A stretch of 64,000 nt of DNA from Planktothricoides raciborskii GIHE-MW2. Lineage in GTDB: Bacteria > Cyanobacteriota > Cyanobacteriia > Cyanobacteriales > Laspinemataceae. A model generated the notes under the pieces. The model was not told the origin of the DNA. It saw only the letters and a list, made by a program, of their open reading frames with translations, and did not search any database. Position 1 is the first letter of the stretch; each line of letters opens with the position of its first letter. The translations under genes and the position numbers were made by a program. Positions 17,065 to 25,643 of this stretch are shown one piece after another. The stretch lies in NCBI RefSeq assembly GCF_040564635.1, contig NZ_CP159837.1, positions 7,151,836 through 7,215,835 on the forward strand, read 5' to 3'.

Positions 17065-18437
17065 TGATTAACTTGGTTTAATTCACGCCCAAAAATTAAA
17101 CATAATTTTTCGGCAATATTCTGATAAGGATAATCAGTCATGATTCTGACAATATCTGACAATCGATTTAACTCTTCTGGGCTTGAGTTTCGGCTAAATA
17201 GAGCAATGTCTCCTCGGAGGATATCCTGATATGGTACAACAAAAGGATTAAATGGCGCATCGGGATCGTTGGCGTTAGGGACAGTTTCATTTTCAGAATA
17301 ATAGTTATTTTGAAAAATGGTGTAGGCTTGTTCTCGAAATTCGGTTAACTCTTGTTCTCTGCCCGTTATTCCTAATCCTGGTGCCATTGAATGTACGAGA
17401 ATCAACGGCAAACGGTCATCAACTCCAGGGCTGGCTAAATGGCGAATCACATGGGTTAAACCCGCCCAACTTTGACGGGATTTCGTGCTAAAAATAACTG
17501 CTGCATGGGAAAGATTCGCGATCGCCAAGCCACCAATATCGTGAAAACCAGCCCGTGCATCCATCAGAATAAAATCTAAAGGTTTGGCGGCACTTTCTAA
17601 TTCTTTTAACATATCTCCCATTGTCCTGCCGATCTCACCATCGACAAGGTTCTGAAAGTCCAACCGGGCTAATTTTTCTAAGTAATCGCGATCGACGGTT
17701 CCTGCGGGAAGTAATTGGATGGTTTCGCCCTCATCTCCGAGCAAAGTGCGATCGCTAATATTGATCAATTGAGGGCGAAGTTTCCAATTCTTTCCTTGCA
17801 CCTTCTTTTCCAATAAATAATCAATCACCCCAAAATTATGAGAGTCATCAGGTAAAAAAATTGTGGCCAAACCCGGTGCTTCTAAATCCAGATCGACAAT
17901 CGCCACTCGATGACCATTATTAGCTAAAGTCAATGCGGTTGCAACCAGGGTACTTGTTCGCCCCACACCGCCTTTAAAAGAGAAAAAAGATATGATGGCA
18001 GGCTTATATTTTTGATAGATTAATTCTGGTTTCCAAGGTGGTTGACCGACGTTTTTATTTGTCCATGATTGTTTGGCAATATGACGCTCAAGAATATACC
18101 AGCGAAGTGTCTCTGACTCATCATCCCAAGATGCCGGTTCCCTTTCGGCTTTAATCGTATCAATTAAAGCTTTATAAGCATCTTGTTCTCCGGTAGGCAA
18201 CCAAATATCATTCCCATAATAAAGCTCAAGGTTTTGAGAAAGAAACCGATCCAGGTGAGTTGTATTAACGGCTTCTGGTGTTTGTCCTTCTGATAAATCA
18301 AGAAACAGGCGAATTTTGCCATTCACATCACGAATAATGGTGACAGACTCAAGCTTAGGTACAAGTTCAGAGAAAATGCTTGGTTCCTGAAAGCATTCCC
18401 TTACTTTCTCTAATGTTTGACCAAAAGCGATTGTCAT
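17061..18437 (-). CDS. KGGVGR-motif ParA/MinD-like ATPase
   Basis: 458 aa. After an N-terminal region of about 145 residues comes the deviant Walker A IISFFSFKGGVGRTSTLVAT, where Arg replaces the Lys normally preceding Thr, then VAIVDLDLEAPGLATIFL (Walker A' region) and DFILMDARAGFHDIGGLAI (Walker B/switch). This is the SIMIBI ParA/MinD fold in its KGGVGR variant. AAGGA lies 10 bases before the ATG. The gene starts 3 bp after the HEPN gene and overlaps the next ATPase gene by 4 bp, so the three form one operon. ParA-like enzymes usually dimerise on ATP and regulate a partner. The partners here suggest a conflict system, not chromosome partition. Confidence 0.82.
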   Translation of the reverse strand: MTIAFGQTLEKVRECFQEPSIFSELVPKLESVTIIRDVNGKIRLFLDLSEGQTPEAVNTTHLDRFLSQNLELYYGNDIWLPTGEQDAYKALIDTIKAEREPASWDDESETLRWYILERHIAKQSWTNKNVGQPPWKPELIYQKYKPAIISFFSFKGGVGRTSTLVATALTLANNGHRVAIVDLDLEAPGLATIFLPDDSHNFGVIDYLLEKKVQGKNWKLRPQLINISDRTLLGDEGETIQLLPAGTVDRDYLEKLARLDFQNLVDGEIGRTMGDMLKELESAAKPLDFILMDARAGFHDIGGLAIANLSHAAVIFSTKSRQSWAGLTHVIRHLASPGVDDRLPLILVHSMAPGLGITGREQELTEFREQAYTIFQNNYYSENETVPNANDPDAPFNPFVVPYQDILRGDIALFSRNSSPEELNRLSDIVRIMTDYPYQNIAEKLCLIFGRELNQVNQ

Positions 18438-18440
18438 GGA

Positions 18441-18887
18441 TTAAATATCCTTACTATAAATTGAGCCATTTAGCACTAAGTTTGGGATGATTTTCCGGTA
18501 AATTGCTTCGGCAGCTTCAACCGCTAACTTTGCTTGTTTCTCAGTCCAAAGGGGAGACTTGGCATATCTTCTTTCAGGGTGATCCTGAGCTAAAACAGTA
18601 TCAATGATTGTTGCAGATGGAAGTTGTCGATCTAAAATGGGATAGAGAACCCGCAACCTTTCCATTGCCCTTCCCTCAAGTTCATTGAGGTCATGTCCAT
18701 ACTTCTTGACGGCGTTTTTATCATGCTTAAAATATTGCTCTACCAGCAGTTTAAAGGAACATTCTACCACATAGCCCGCGAGGTAAACGGCGTTGTCCCA
18801 GCGTTGGTTTTCTAAGAGAATTTTGGCATCAATCAGATGCCTCCCGGCTGAGTTGGAATAGGACTCTTGCATTGTCTTAGTAATCAC
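18441..18887 (-). CDS. HEPN domain protein, first gene of the ATPase operon
   Basis: A 148-aa all-helical protein. GRHLIDAKILLENQRWDNAV and YLAGYVVECSFKLLVEQYF form the two-helix HEPN signature, and KKYGHDLNELEGRA supplies the conserved His segment. A canonical Rx4-6H ribonuclease motif is not clear, so it may be a non-catalytic HEPN or use a variant site. The start could be GTG at 18887 or ATG at 18872; neither has a strong Shine-Dalgarno. It lies 3 bp upstream of the KGGVGR ATPase gene, as expected for a co-translated module. HEPN proteins in such settings are often RNases or antitoxin-paired toxins. Confidence 0.8.
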   Translation of the reverse strand: MITKTMQESYSNSAGRHLIDAKILLENQRWDNAVYLAGYVVECSFKLLVEQYFKHDKNAVKKYGHDLNELEGRAMERLRVLYPILDRQLPSATIIDTVLAQDHPERRYAKSPLWTEKQAKLAVEAAEAIYRKIIPNLVLNGSIYSKDI

Positions 18888-19190
18888 GACTATATTTATT
18901 TATATCATTAAGGACAAAATGATGGACTTAATTTTAAATTTTTATGCCAGAGTTAGGGCGATCGCGATTCTAGAGACAATATGGCTCAACATGGCCTTTT
19001 CATAGGATTGATGAGTTGAAAAAAGCCGCTTAATTTATTTCATCCGCTGAATTAACAAGGGGCGATCGCGCAGAAAGAAACGCTTTCGACTCCCTGGCTG
19101 TTGCCACACTGACAATTCGTGATATCCTATTTAAAGGTTAGCCTTCTGCCCAGAAAACGTTACACGATAACACTTAGGAAATTTGCAATT
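18888..19190. other. divergent promoter region of the conflict island
   Basis: About 300 bp separate the leftward HEPN-ATPase operon from the rightward DUF262 operon, so both promoters must lie here. Two GCGATCGC sites are present and no coding signal. One plausible sigma-70-type promoter is listed separately. Confidence 0.6.
19101..19128 (+). promoter_or_regulatory. candidate promoter of the DUF262 operon
   Basis: TTGCCA (19101..19106) and TATCCT (19123..19128) are separated by 16 bp, 62 bp upstream of the chosen ATG. Similarity to sigma-70 consensus is moderate, so this is a suggestion only. Confidence 0.3.
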
Positions 19191-20297
19191 ATGTCACTAC
19201 AAGAAGAAATTGACAAAATCAGACAAGAAATTAAGACAGATAGTTACTCAATGTCTATTGGCGAGTTGATCAGCCTTTATAAAGACGGTGAAATCGATAT
19301 TCACCCAGATTTTCAAAGGTTTTTCCGTTGGTCAAATCATCAAAAATCAACTTTTATCGAATCAATCCTTTTAGGCATCCCAATTCCCCCAATTTTTGTC
19401 AGTCAAAGAGATGATGGTATTTGGGATGTAGTTGACGGGTTACAAAGACTCTCAACAATTTATGAATTTGTCGGTATTTTGAACCAAAATGTTACAGATG
19501 AATATCAACCTTTTGTTGCTTTAGAAGCAACCACATACTTACCTTCATTGAAAGGTAAAAAGTGGAATGACCCCAATGATGAACACAACTCTTTAACTCA
19601 ATTTCAACGCCTATTAATCAAGCGAGCTAAAATCGCCTTGAATATCGTGGTAAAAGAAAGCGATAAAATGATTAAATATGAGCTATTTCAGCGACTCAAT
19701 ACAGGCGGTTCGATCGCTACACCCCAAGAAGTGAGAAATTGCATTGTTTTAATGTTGAATAAGGATTTATATAAATTGATGCGTTCATTGGCAGATAGAG
19801 AGTCTTTTAAAAACTGTATTGCTTTGAGCGATCGCCTGTATGAAGAACAGTATGATATGGAATTAGTATCGCGTTTTATTCTTCTATACGAGCGAGATGA
19901 TGCAAGTATTCAAGAGTTAAAGGGTGATGTTAGCGAGTTTTTAACAGTTGGCATACGCCAAATGGCTCTTCAAGAAGATTTAGACTACCGTCGTATAGAA
20001 AAAGCGTTTGATGTAACATTTAATATTCTTAATGAAGCAATGGGAGATAATAGCTTCAAGCGATATAGAGCGGAGGATGATAGATTTCTTGGAGGGTTTC
20101 TATTATCTGTTTATGAAGTAGTAGCACTAGGAATTGGATTCCACTACCAAAATCCAATTTCAGCGGATAAAATACCCAATCAAATTAAAACTATTTGGTC
20201 ACATCCAACCTATAAAAAATGGTCGGGGGCTGGAGTAAATGCGGCAAGACGCTTACCCTATCTGATTCAGCTTGGTAGAGAGGTATTTGCTCCATGA
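19191..20297 (+). CDS. DUF262 (GmrS/ParB-like) domain protein
   Basis: 368 aa from the ATG at 19191, which is preceded by AGGAAA; an in-frame start at 19119 would add 24 poorly conserved residues. IGELISLYKDGEIDIHPDFQ and the following FFRWSNHQKSTFIESIL match the DUF262 opening. IWDVVDGLQRLSTIYEFVG is a variant of its DGQQR motif (Leu for the first Gln). DUF262 has a ParB-like nucleotide-binding fold and is the GmrS half of type IV GmrSD enzymes. Here the DUF1524 HNH half is absent; instead the stop overlaps a HEPN nuclease gene by 4 bp. I infer that DUF262 senses DNA or nucleotide and controls that HEPN protein. Confidence 0.85.
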   Translation: MSLQEEIDKIRQEIKTDSYSMSIGELISLYKDGEIDIHPDFQRFFRWSNHQKSTFIESILLGIPIPPIFVSQRDDGIWDVVDGLQRLSTIYEFVGILNQNVTDEYQPFVALEATTYLPSLKGKKWNDPNDEHNSLTQFQRLLIKRAKIALNIVVKESDKMIKYELFQRLNTGGSIATPQEVRNCIVLMLNKDLYKLMRSLADRESFKNCIALSDRLYEEQYDMELVSRFILLYERDDASIQELKGDVSEFLTVGIRQMALQEDLDYRRIEKAFDVTFNILNEAMGDNSFKRYRAEDDRFLGGFLLSVYEVVALGIGFHYQNPISADKIPNQIKTIWSHPTYKKWSGAGVNAARRLPYLIQLGREVFAP

Positions 20298-20941
20298 GCA
20301 TCCGAACTCTTGAAAACTTAAGCGATAAACTAGCTCAAGACTTGGCTTGGCGAAAAAGAGAACTGGCCGAAATTAAATCTTTAGTAGAAGCGAAAAAAGA
20401 TGTTTCCGACCAAAGACATAAGGTATTAGTGAGAAGTGCGGTATGTATCCTTTATTCCCATTGGGAAGGTTTCGTAAAATTAGCGGCTAACGCTTATGTA
20501 GAATATGTTCGGCTAAAAAAGCTTACCTACCAGGATATTTCTACTAATTTTTTAGCTTTGGCCATGAAAGAAAAACTGAAGGAGGCAAAAGAAACCAATA
20601 AAGCATCTTTGTATATACCCGTTTGTGATTTTTTTATTTCAGAATTAAATCAACGATGTAATTTACCTAAAGATCCAATATCTACTGCATCGAATCTAAA
20701 CTCAGACATTTTGAAAGACATCACTGATATTCTGGGGATAGACTTTTCCGAGTACAAGACGAAATCTAATTTAATCGATGAAAAGCTGTTAAAAACCAGA
20801 AACGAAATTGCTCACGGGGAGTATTCGGGGGTTGATAGGAATGAGTATATAGAGTTACACCAAGAAATTATCAATCTGCTGGATTTGTTTAAGAACCAAA
20901 TAGAAAATGCGGCGATTTCAGAAAGATTTAAGCGCAAGTAA
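20294..20941 (+). CDS. MAE_28990/MAE_18760-type HEPN nuclease
   Basis: A 215-aa helical protein. DLAWRKRELAEIKSLVE, then VRSAVCILYSHWEGFVKLAA, match the MAE_28990-like HEPN family first seen in Microcystis. KTRNEIAHGEYSG near residues 168-180 gives the catalytic Rx4H motif (RNEIAH), so ribonuclease activity is predicted. The start overlaps the DUF262 stop (ATGA), indicating coupled translation and probably equal stoichiometry. The methyltransferase-nuclease gene follows after 87 bp. Together these suggest a restriction-like system with an RNA-cleaving suicide arm. That role is inference; the family match is good. Confidence 0.85.
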   Translation: MSIRTLENLSDKLAQDLAWRKRELAEIKSLVEAKKDVSDQRHKVLVRSAVCILYSHWEGFVKLAANAYVEYVRLKKLTYQDISTNFLALAMKEKLKEAKETNKASLYIPVCDFFISELNQRCNLPKDPISTASNLNSDILKDITDILGIDFSEYKTKSNLIDEKLLKTRNEIAHGEYSGVDRNEYIELHQEIINLLDLFKNQIENAAISERFKRK

Positions 20942-21028
20942 TCTTAAGTTTCTCAATCTGTAAATATCAGCAGCCTAAGAAAAATAAAAATTAAATCGGT
21001 ATTATAAAGCAAAGAGGAAAGCAAAATC

Positions 21029-23677
21029 GTGTCCATTGTGTCTCAATTTGATATCGCCAACAAAATTAGCCGTGAGCCCTACTACAGCACTCAGCTAGGT
21101 TCAGCCTACTTGGGCAATAGTTTAGAACTGATGGCAGAATTGCCCGATGAAAGTGTCGATTTAATTTGCACTTCCCCACCTTTCGCCCTGGTAAGAAAGA
21201 AAGAATATGGCAATGTAGATGCTCATCAATATGTTGAATGGTTCAAGACATTTGCCCGTGAATTCTATCGGATTCTTAAGCCTCAAGGGTCGCTATTTAT
21301 CGATATTGGTGGCACTTGGCTGAAAGGTTTTCCGGTGCGATCGCTCTATCATTTTGAGTTAGTCATCGAGCTTTGTCAACCTAAATCAAAAGGCGGTTTA
21401 GGGTTTTTCCTGGCTCAAGAAATTTTCTGGTATAATCCCGCCAAACTTCCGACCCCGGCAGAATGGGTGACAGTGCGACGAGAGCGGGTGAAAGATGCTG
21501 TAAATACGGTTTGGTGGTTATCAAAAGATCCCCACCCTAAAGCCAATAATAAGCGAGTTTTACGCCCTTACAGTGAGGCGATGAAAAACCTGTTAAAAAA
21601 TGGTTATGAAGCTAAACTACGCCCCTCTGGACATGATATTTCTACTAAGTTTCAGACCGATCGCGGTGGGGCGATTCCTCCCAACATTATCGCCGATACT
21701 GCGTCTAGTGCAGGCACATTTATTGGTCAACCAGTATTGGGCGAATTTAATTGGATTTTAGACCATGATTTAGCCCAGCCCGTGAATGTGATTGCCGCTT
21801 CTAACACCGCATCTAATGACTACTATCAGCGACGCTGCAAGGAAGCCGGAATTAAACCTCATCCGGCGAGATTTCCCCAAGCATTACCGGAATTTGCGAT
21901 CGCACTTTGTACGGAACCCGGTGATTTAGTCCTCGATCCGTTTGCCGGTTCAAATATGACCGGAAGAGTCGCCGAAACCCTCGTTCGCCGTTGGTTAGCC
22001 TTTGAATTAGATGAGAATTATATTAAAGCATCACAATTTAGATTTGAAGCCGATGCGCCCCTAGTAGTTACTCCATTAAAAGACCGAAAATATCTCAAAA
22101 CTAAAGCGCTGGATTTAGCTCCTGATTATCGGGAAAAATCATCTACAATAGATGATAAAAATAGTCATATTCAATTAGACTTATTTCAATCACCAAGTAA
22201 CGATATGCCAGAACAAAAACTTAAATTCACCTATGGTCATCAGTTTGAACCCAAAACGATGCATTTACCTGAACTGATGCAACTATGTAAAGCAAATCAA
22301 CCCGATCGCCGGGTTCTACAGGATGAAATTGCCAAGGGTTATTATTCCAGCCACTCCAACCAAAATGATTTACAAAAAGGAGAAAATCGTAGCAAACTGG
22401 CAATGAATACATTTCTCTCTCTTCGTGCTTACAAGTTAGTTGAATCGATTAATGATGATGATTGGCAGTACCAACTCACAGATATTGCTAATCAAATCCT
22501 AGAACATCAAAGTGATGCTGATGAAGTCGCGACAATTTTTGCCCGTCACATCCTGACTAACTTAACCGGAATGTCTTTACTCAAAGCGGTGGAAGCGATT
22601 AATAGTAGAGGCGATCGACCGAAATTAGATTTAATTGGTTATGAACTGCAAGAAATGGGCTATTCTCTCTCCCCCAACGCTATTTATGTTAGCACCATGC
22701 GACAATGGCTAGAAAAGGCAGGAGTATTTGAGAAAACTTACGAGATTAACTGGGATCGAGTCTATGATATTTTAGAACTTGATAAAGATTATATTGACGA
22801 TATTTATACTCTGACCTCAGAGCAAAAGTATTTTCTTTTAGCCATGCTCCAGATGAGCATTACAGAACTCACTAAATGGAATGACATTGCTAACTATGCG
22901 GTGAGTGTTTATAAAGTCAGATTTCCCTCTAAGTCCTTTGTTAAGGATATTATTCAACCCTTAGTAGAATTTGGGTTGATTTCAACGGAAAAAACTACCG
23001 GAGGACGTGGGGCTAAACCTAATCTGGTTAAACTGACGGAAAAAGCGCAACGTGAATTATTGTCTCAACTCTTAGAGGCGATCGCCGCACTGACAGAAAT
23101 CTCCCAAACTGAGCTAAATCGAAGTTTTGAAGATGTGGTGAATGATTTAGATCATCCCGACAAACATATTAAAGGCAAAGCCCTGGAATTGTTAGCAATT
23201 TGGATGATTCGTTTGACCAGTCTTCGCTTCACAAAATGGCGGAAACGGGACTATGAAACTGGACAAGGAGAAGTCGATGTTTTAGCGGCATCCGATCGCT
23301 TTGTCTACCACCGCTGGCAAATTCAGTGCAAAAACACGAAACGAGTTGATGTTGAAGTGTTAGCGAAAGAAGTCGGGATGACTTTTGTCACTGGGGCTGA
23401 TGTGGTAATGATTGTCACCACGGGTGAGTTTACCAGAGATGCTTTCCAGTATGCTTATCGGATGATGGAAATATCCCGTTATTATATGGTGTTAATTCAA
23501 AAAGAGGATATTGAGGCGATTAAAGCCGATCGCACTAATATTATTAAGATTCTCGATCGCCGCGCAAGGCGTGTATTTGCTAAGAAAGAACTGGGGTTAA
23601 CTGATGATGCGGTGGATGAGATAGAAAGTGAAGAAGATTCATTGACAGAATTTGAGGGAACCTTGGCAGAGGAATAG
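21029..23677 (+). CDS. DNA methyltransferase fused to an Mrr-like restriction nuclease
   Basis: 882 aa, GTG start after GAGGAAAG. The N-terminal third is a beta-class amino-methyltransferase: motif IV DLICTSPPFAL at residues 44-54 comes before motif I LVLDPFAGSNMTG at about 301-313. TSPPF fits N4-cytosine or N6-adenine methylation. A helical middle part with winged-helix-like segments (370-700) probably reads DNA. The last 150 residues form a PD-(D/E)xK domain: GQGEVDVLA near 745, then WQIQCKN near 765, giving the D...QxK arrangement of Mrr/REase_Mrr nucleases. One polypeptide could thus modify and cut. It is the third gene of the DUF262-HEPN operon. The recognition sequence cannot be deduced. 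Confidence 0.88.
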   Translation: MSIVSQFDIANKISREPYYSTQLGSAYLGNSLELMAELPDESVDLICTSPPFALVRKKEYGNVDAHQYVEWFKTFAREFYRILKPQGSLFIDIGGTWLKGFPVRSLYHFELVIELCQPKSKGGLGFFLAQEIFWYNPAKLPTPAEWVTVRRERVKDAVNTVWWLSKDPHPKANNKRVLRPYSEAMKNLLKNGYEAKLRPSGHDISTKFQTDRGGAIPPNIIADTASSAGTFIGQPVLGEFNWILDHDLAQPVNVIAASNTASNDYYQRRCKEAGIKPHPARFPQALPEFAIALCTEPGDLVLDPFAGSNMTGRVAETLVRRWLAFELDENYIKASQFRFEADAPLVVTPLKDRKYLKTKALDLAPDYREKSSTIDDKNSHIQLDLFQSPSNDMPEQKLKFTYGHQFEPKTMHLPELMQLCKANQPDRRVLQDEIAKGYYSSHSNQNDLQKGENRSKLAMNTFLSLRAYKLVESINDDDWQYQLTDIANQILEHQSDADEVATIFARHILTNLTGMSLLKAVEAINSRGDRPKLDLIGYELQEMGYSLSPNAIYVSTMRQWLEKAGVFEKTYEINWDRVYDILELDKDYIDDIYTLTSEQKYFLLAMLQMSITELTKWNDIANYAVSVYKVRFPSKSFVKDIIQPLVEFGLISTEKTTGGRGAKPNLVKLTEKAQRELLSQLLEAIAALTEISQTELNRSFEDVVNDLDHPDKHIKGKALELLAIWMIRLTSLRFTKWRKRDYETGQGEVDVLAASDRFVYHRWQIQCKNTKRVDVEVLAKEVGMTFVTGADVVMIVTTGEFTRDAFQYAYRMMEISRYYMVLIQKEDIEAIKADRTNIIKILDRRARRVFAKKELGLTDDAVDEIESEEDSLTEFEGTLAEE

Positions 23678-23830
23678 AGTAATTTTGGGCAGAAGGTGAC
23701 GGAATTATCTCTGCCTGAATTATGCCTGGATATTTACAAAATTCTGGGAGTATAATTGGGTATTAGCTGGTGAGCCAATCCAAAGATAGACTACAATAGG
23801 ATTCAGCAGTGGTTTTTTGGGGATAGCAAA

Positions 23831-25117
23831 GTGACAATGGATCAAGATTTTTTTAACCAAGGATTAGCCAAAGCTGGCAATAAAGACTATTTAGGGGCGA
23901 TCGCCTGTTTTGACCAAGCATTAGCCATTAATCCAGATTTTGCTCAAGGTTACTATCATCGCGGTTTAGCTAAATTTGACTCAGGAAATCCGCAAGGGGC
24001 GATCGCCGATTATACCCAAGCCTTAAACCTCAATTCTGAATATATCGAGGCTTATTTTGCCCGGTGTTTAGGACACATTGCTTTAGGAAATTTGCCGCAA
24101 GCACTGGCAGATATAGACCGGGCAATTGGGATTAAGTCTAATTATTCTAAAGCCTATAAATTGCGGGGAACAGTCTACCGAAAAATGGGCAATACGGAGG
24201 CAGCGATCGCCAATTTTAAACAAGCGGCAGAAATGTATATTCAGCAGAAAGACGCGACAAATGCTCGCCAATGTCTCGATCAAATTAAAAACCTACAATC
24301 TCCACCACCTGCGCCGGTTTTTCCCCAGAAAAAGCCGGTAATGTTGCCACAAATGTTATCGGAAAAACAGTTTTATGCTCAATTATTAGAAAAAGCTGAA
24401 AATGGCGATGTTCAAGGGGCATTAGCGGGGTTAAATTGGGCAGTTGAAGTCGATCCAAAAGATGCCGCAGCTTATCTCTGTCGAGGAATTGTCCGCTGTA
24501 AAGGGCAAAATTATCGAGAGGCGATCGCAGATTTCAATCAAGCCTTAAAATTCGCCCCAGAAAATATCACTATTTACCGCAATCGAGGCAAAGCTAGAGC
24601 CGCATTTGGTGACGATCAAGGCGCGATCGCGGACTATAATAAAGTCCTGGAAAAAGAACCCCAAGACACCTTAGCCTATATTGCTAGAGGCAATGCTTAT
24701 CGGGAAACGGGCAAGTATGCTCAAGCCATGCAAGACTATAACCAAGCGATCAAAATTAACTCCCAAGAAGGGGACGCTTATTATAATCGGGCGATCGTCC
24801 ACAGTCGCTTAGAAGAAATCTCAGCAGCCATCCAAGATTATCAAACTGCCGCCCAAATTTTTTGCGAAAAAGAAGACTGGGACAACTACCAAAAAGCCCT
24901 AGATAGCCAGAAAAAAATTCAAGGAGCAACTCCCCCGGAAAAAGACCCGAATCTTTTCAAAAATCAACAAAAGCAACGGCTACTTTTATTAGTCGGTGGC
25001 TATTGGGAAATTGCCGAACGGTTAATTGAGCAAGCCAAAGACAAATATCCGGGGAATTCAGAGCAATGGTACTGGGAAAAAGTGATTGCTGACTTAGAGC
25101 GCGATCGCGGGTTATAA
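23831..25117 (+). CDS. TPR-repeat protein
   Basis: 428 aa of tetratricopeptide repeats in two blocks (about residues 5-145 and 185-350), separated by a Pro-rich linker near 155-170 (PPPAPVFPQKKP). Repeats such as GAIACFDQALAINPDFAQGY and AMQDYNQAIKINSQEGDAY are canonical. The C-terminal tail, LLLLVGGYWEIAERLIEQA, is shared by many cyanobacterial TPR proteins. No signal peptide or membrane helix is visible, so it should be a cytoplasmic scaffold. A GTG at 23831 follows GGGGA at good spacing; an ATG two codons later is the alternative. The last bases of the gene are repeated downstream at about 25395..25419. Confidence 0.9.
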   Translation: MTMDQDFFNQGLAKAGNKDYLGAIACFDQALAINPDFAQGYYHRGLAKFDSGNPQGAIADYTQALNLNSEYIEAYFARCLGHIALGNLPQALADIDRAIGIKSNYSKAYKLRGTVYRKMGNTEAAIANFKQAAEMYIQQKDATNARQCLDQIKNLQSPPPAPVFPQKKPVMLPQMLSEKQFYAQLLEKAENGDVQGALAGLNWAVEVDPKDAAAYLCRGIVRCKGQNYREAIADFNQALKFAPENITIYRNRGKARAAFGDDQGAIADYNKVLEKEPQDTLAYIARGNAYRETGKYAQAMQDYNQAIKINSQEGDAYYNRAIVHSRLEEISAAIQDYQTAAQIFCEKEDWDNYQKALDSQKKIQGATPPEKDPNLFKNQQKQRLLLLVGGYWEIAERLIEQAKDKYPGNSEQWYWEKVIADLERDRGL

Positions 25118-25643
25118 TCGATTATAATACCGTTGTTAATAAAAAATGCAGTAGTAGGGGCGCAATGCTTGCGCCCAAATTAAGTTCTTAATTGTAGCAT
25201 TATAGTTCTTTCAATTGTGCTTCATAGCATTAAGGGCGCAAGCATTGCGCCCCTACAATTTTTTGTCAAATTGGTATAAATTGGTTTACAGCAATTTTCT
25301 ATTGAATCTACCACAAATTTTTGTAGGGGCGAAGCATGACCGCAGACAAATTATTGCTGAAAATATTAATCTGAATCCGGTCATGCTTCGCCCGATCGCG
25401 GGTTATCATCGATTATAAATTGGTTTAAATCAGATTTTTTGGGAATTATACCGTTTACAATCAAAAATAGAATAGTAGGGGCGCAATGCTTGCGCCCCGA
25501 ATCTTGGATATTTGATTGAAAGCGGTGTTAATTGCAAGTCTATGGTGCGTCTAGGCTGGAATCGAGGTTAATTGTTTTTTCTCAAGTTACTTGCCAGCCT
25601 AACACACCCTAGATTTTTGACAGCGGCAATAATCGGGCAAAGC
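25118..25643. repeat. repeat cluster with three GTAGGGGCG-type hairpins
   Basis: GTAGGGGCGCAATGCTTGCG at 25154 has its exact reverse complement at 25234..25256, and another direct copy lies at 25475..25497. Between them GGGCGAAGCATGACCG (25327..25342) pairs with 25378..25393. The first pair sits inside ATACC...GGTAT borders (25125..25275), like the element at 2148. CGCGGGTTAT-ATCGATTATAA from the end of the TPR gene (25106..) recurs at 25399... No gene is seen. Confidence 0.88.
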
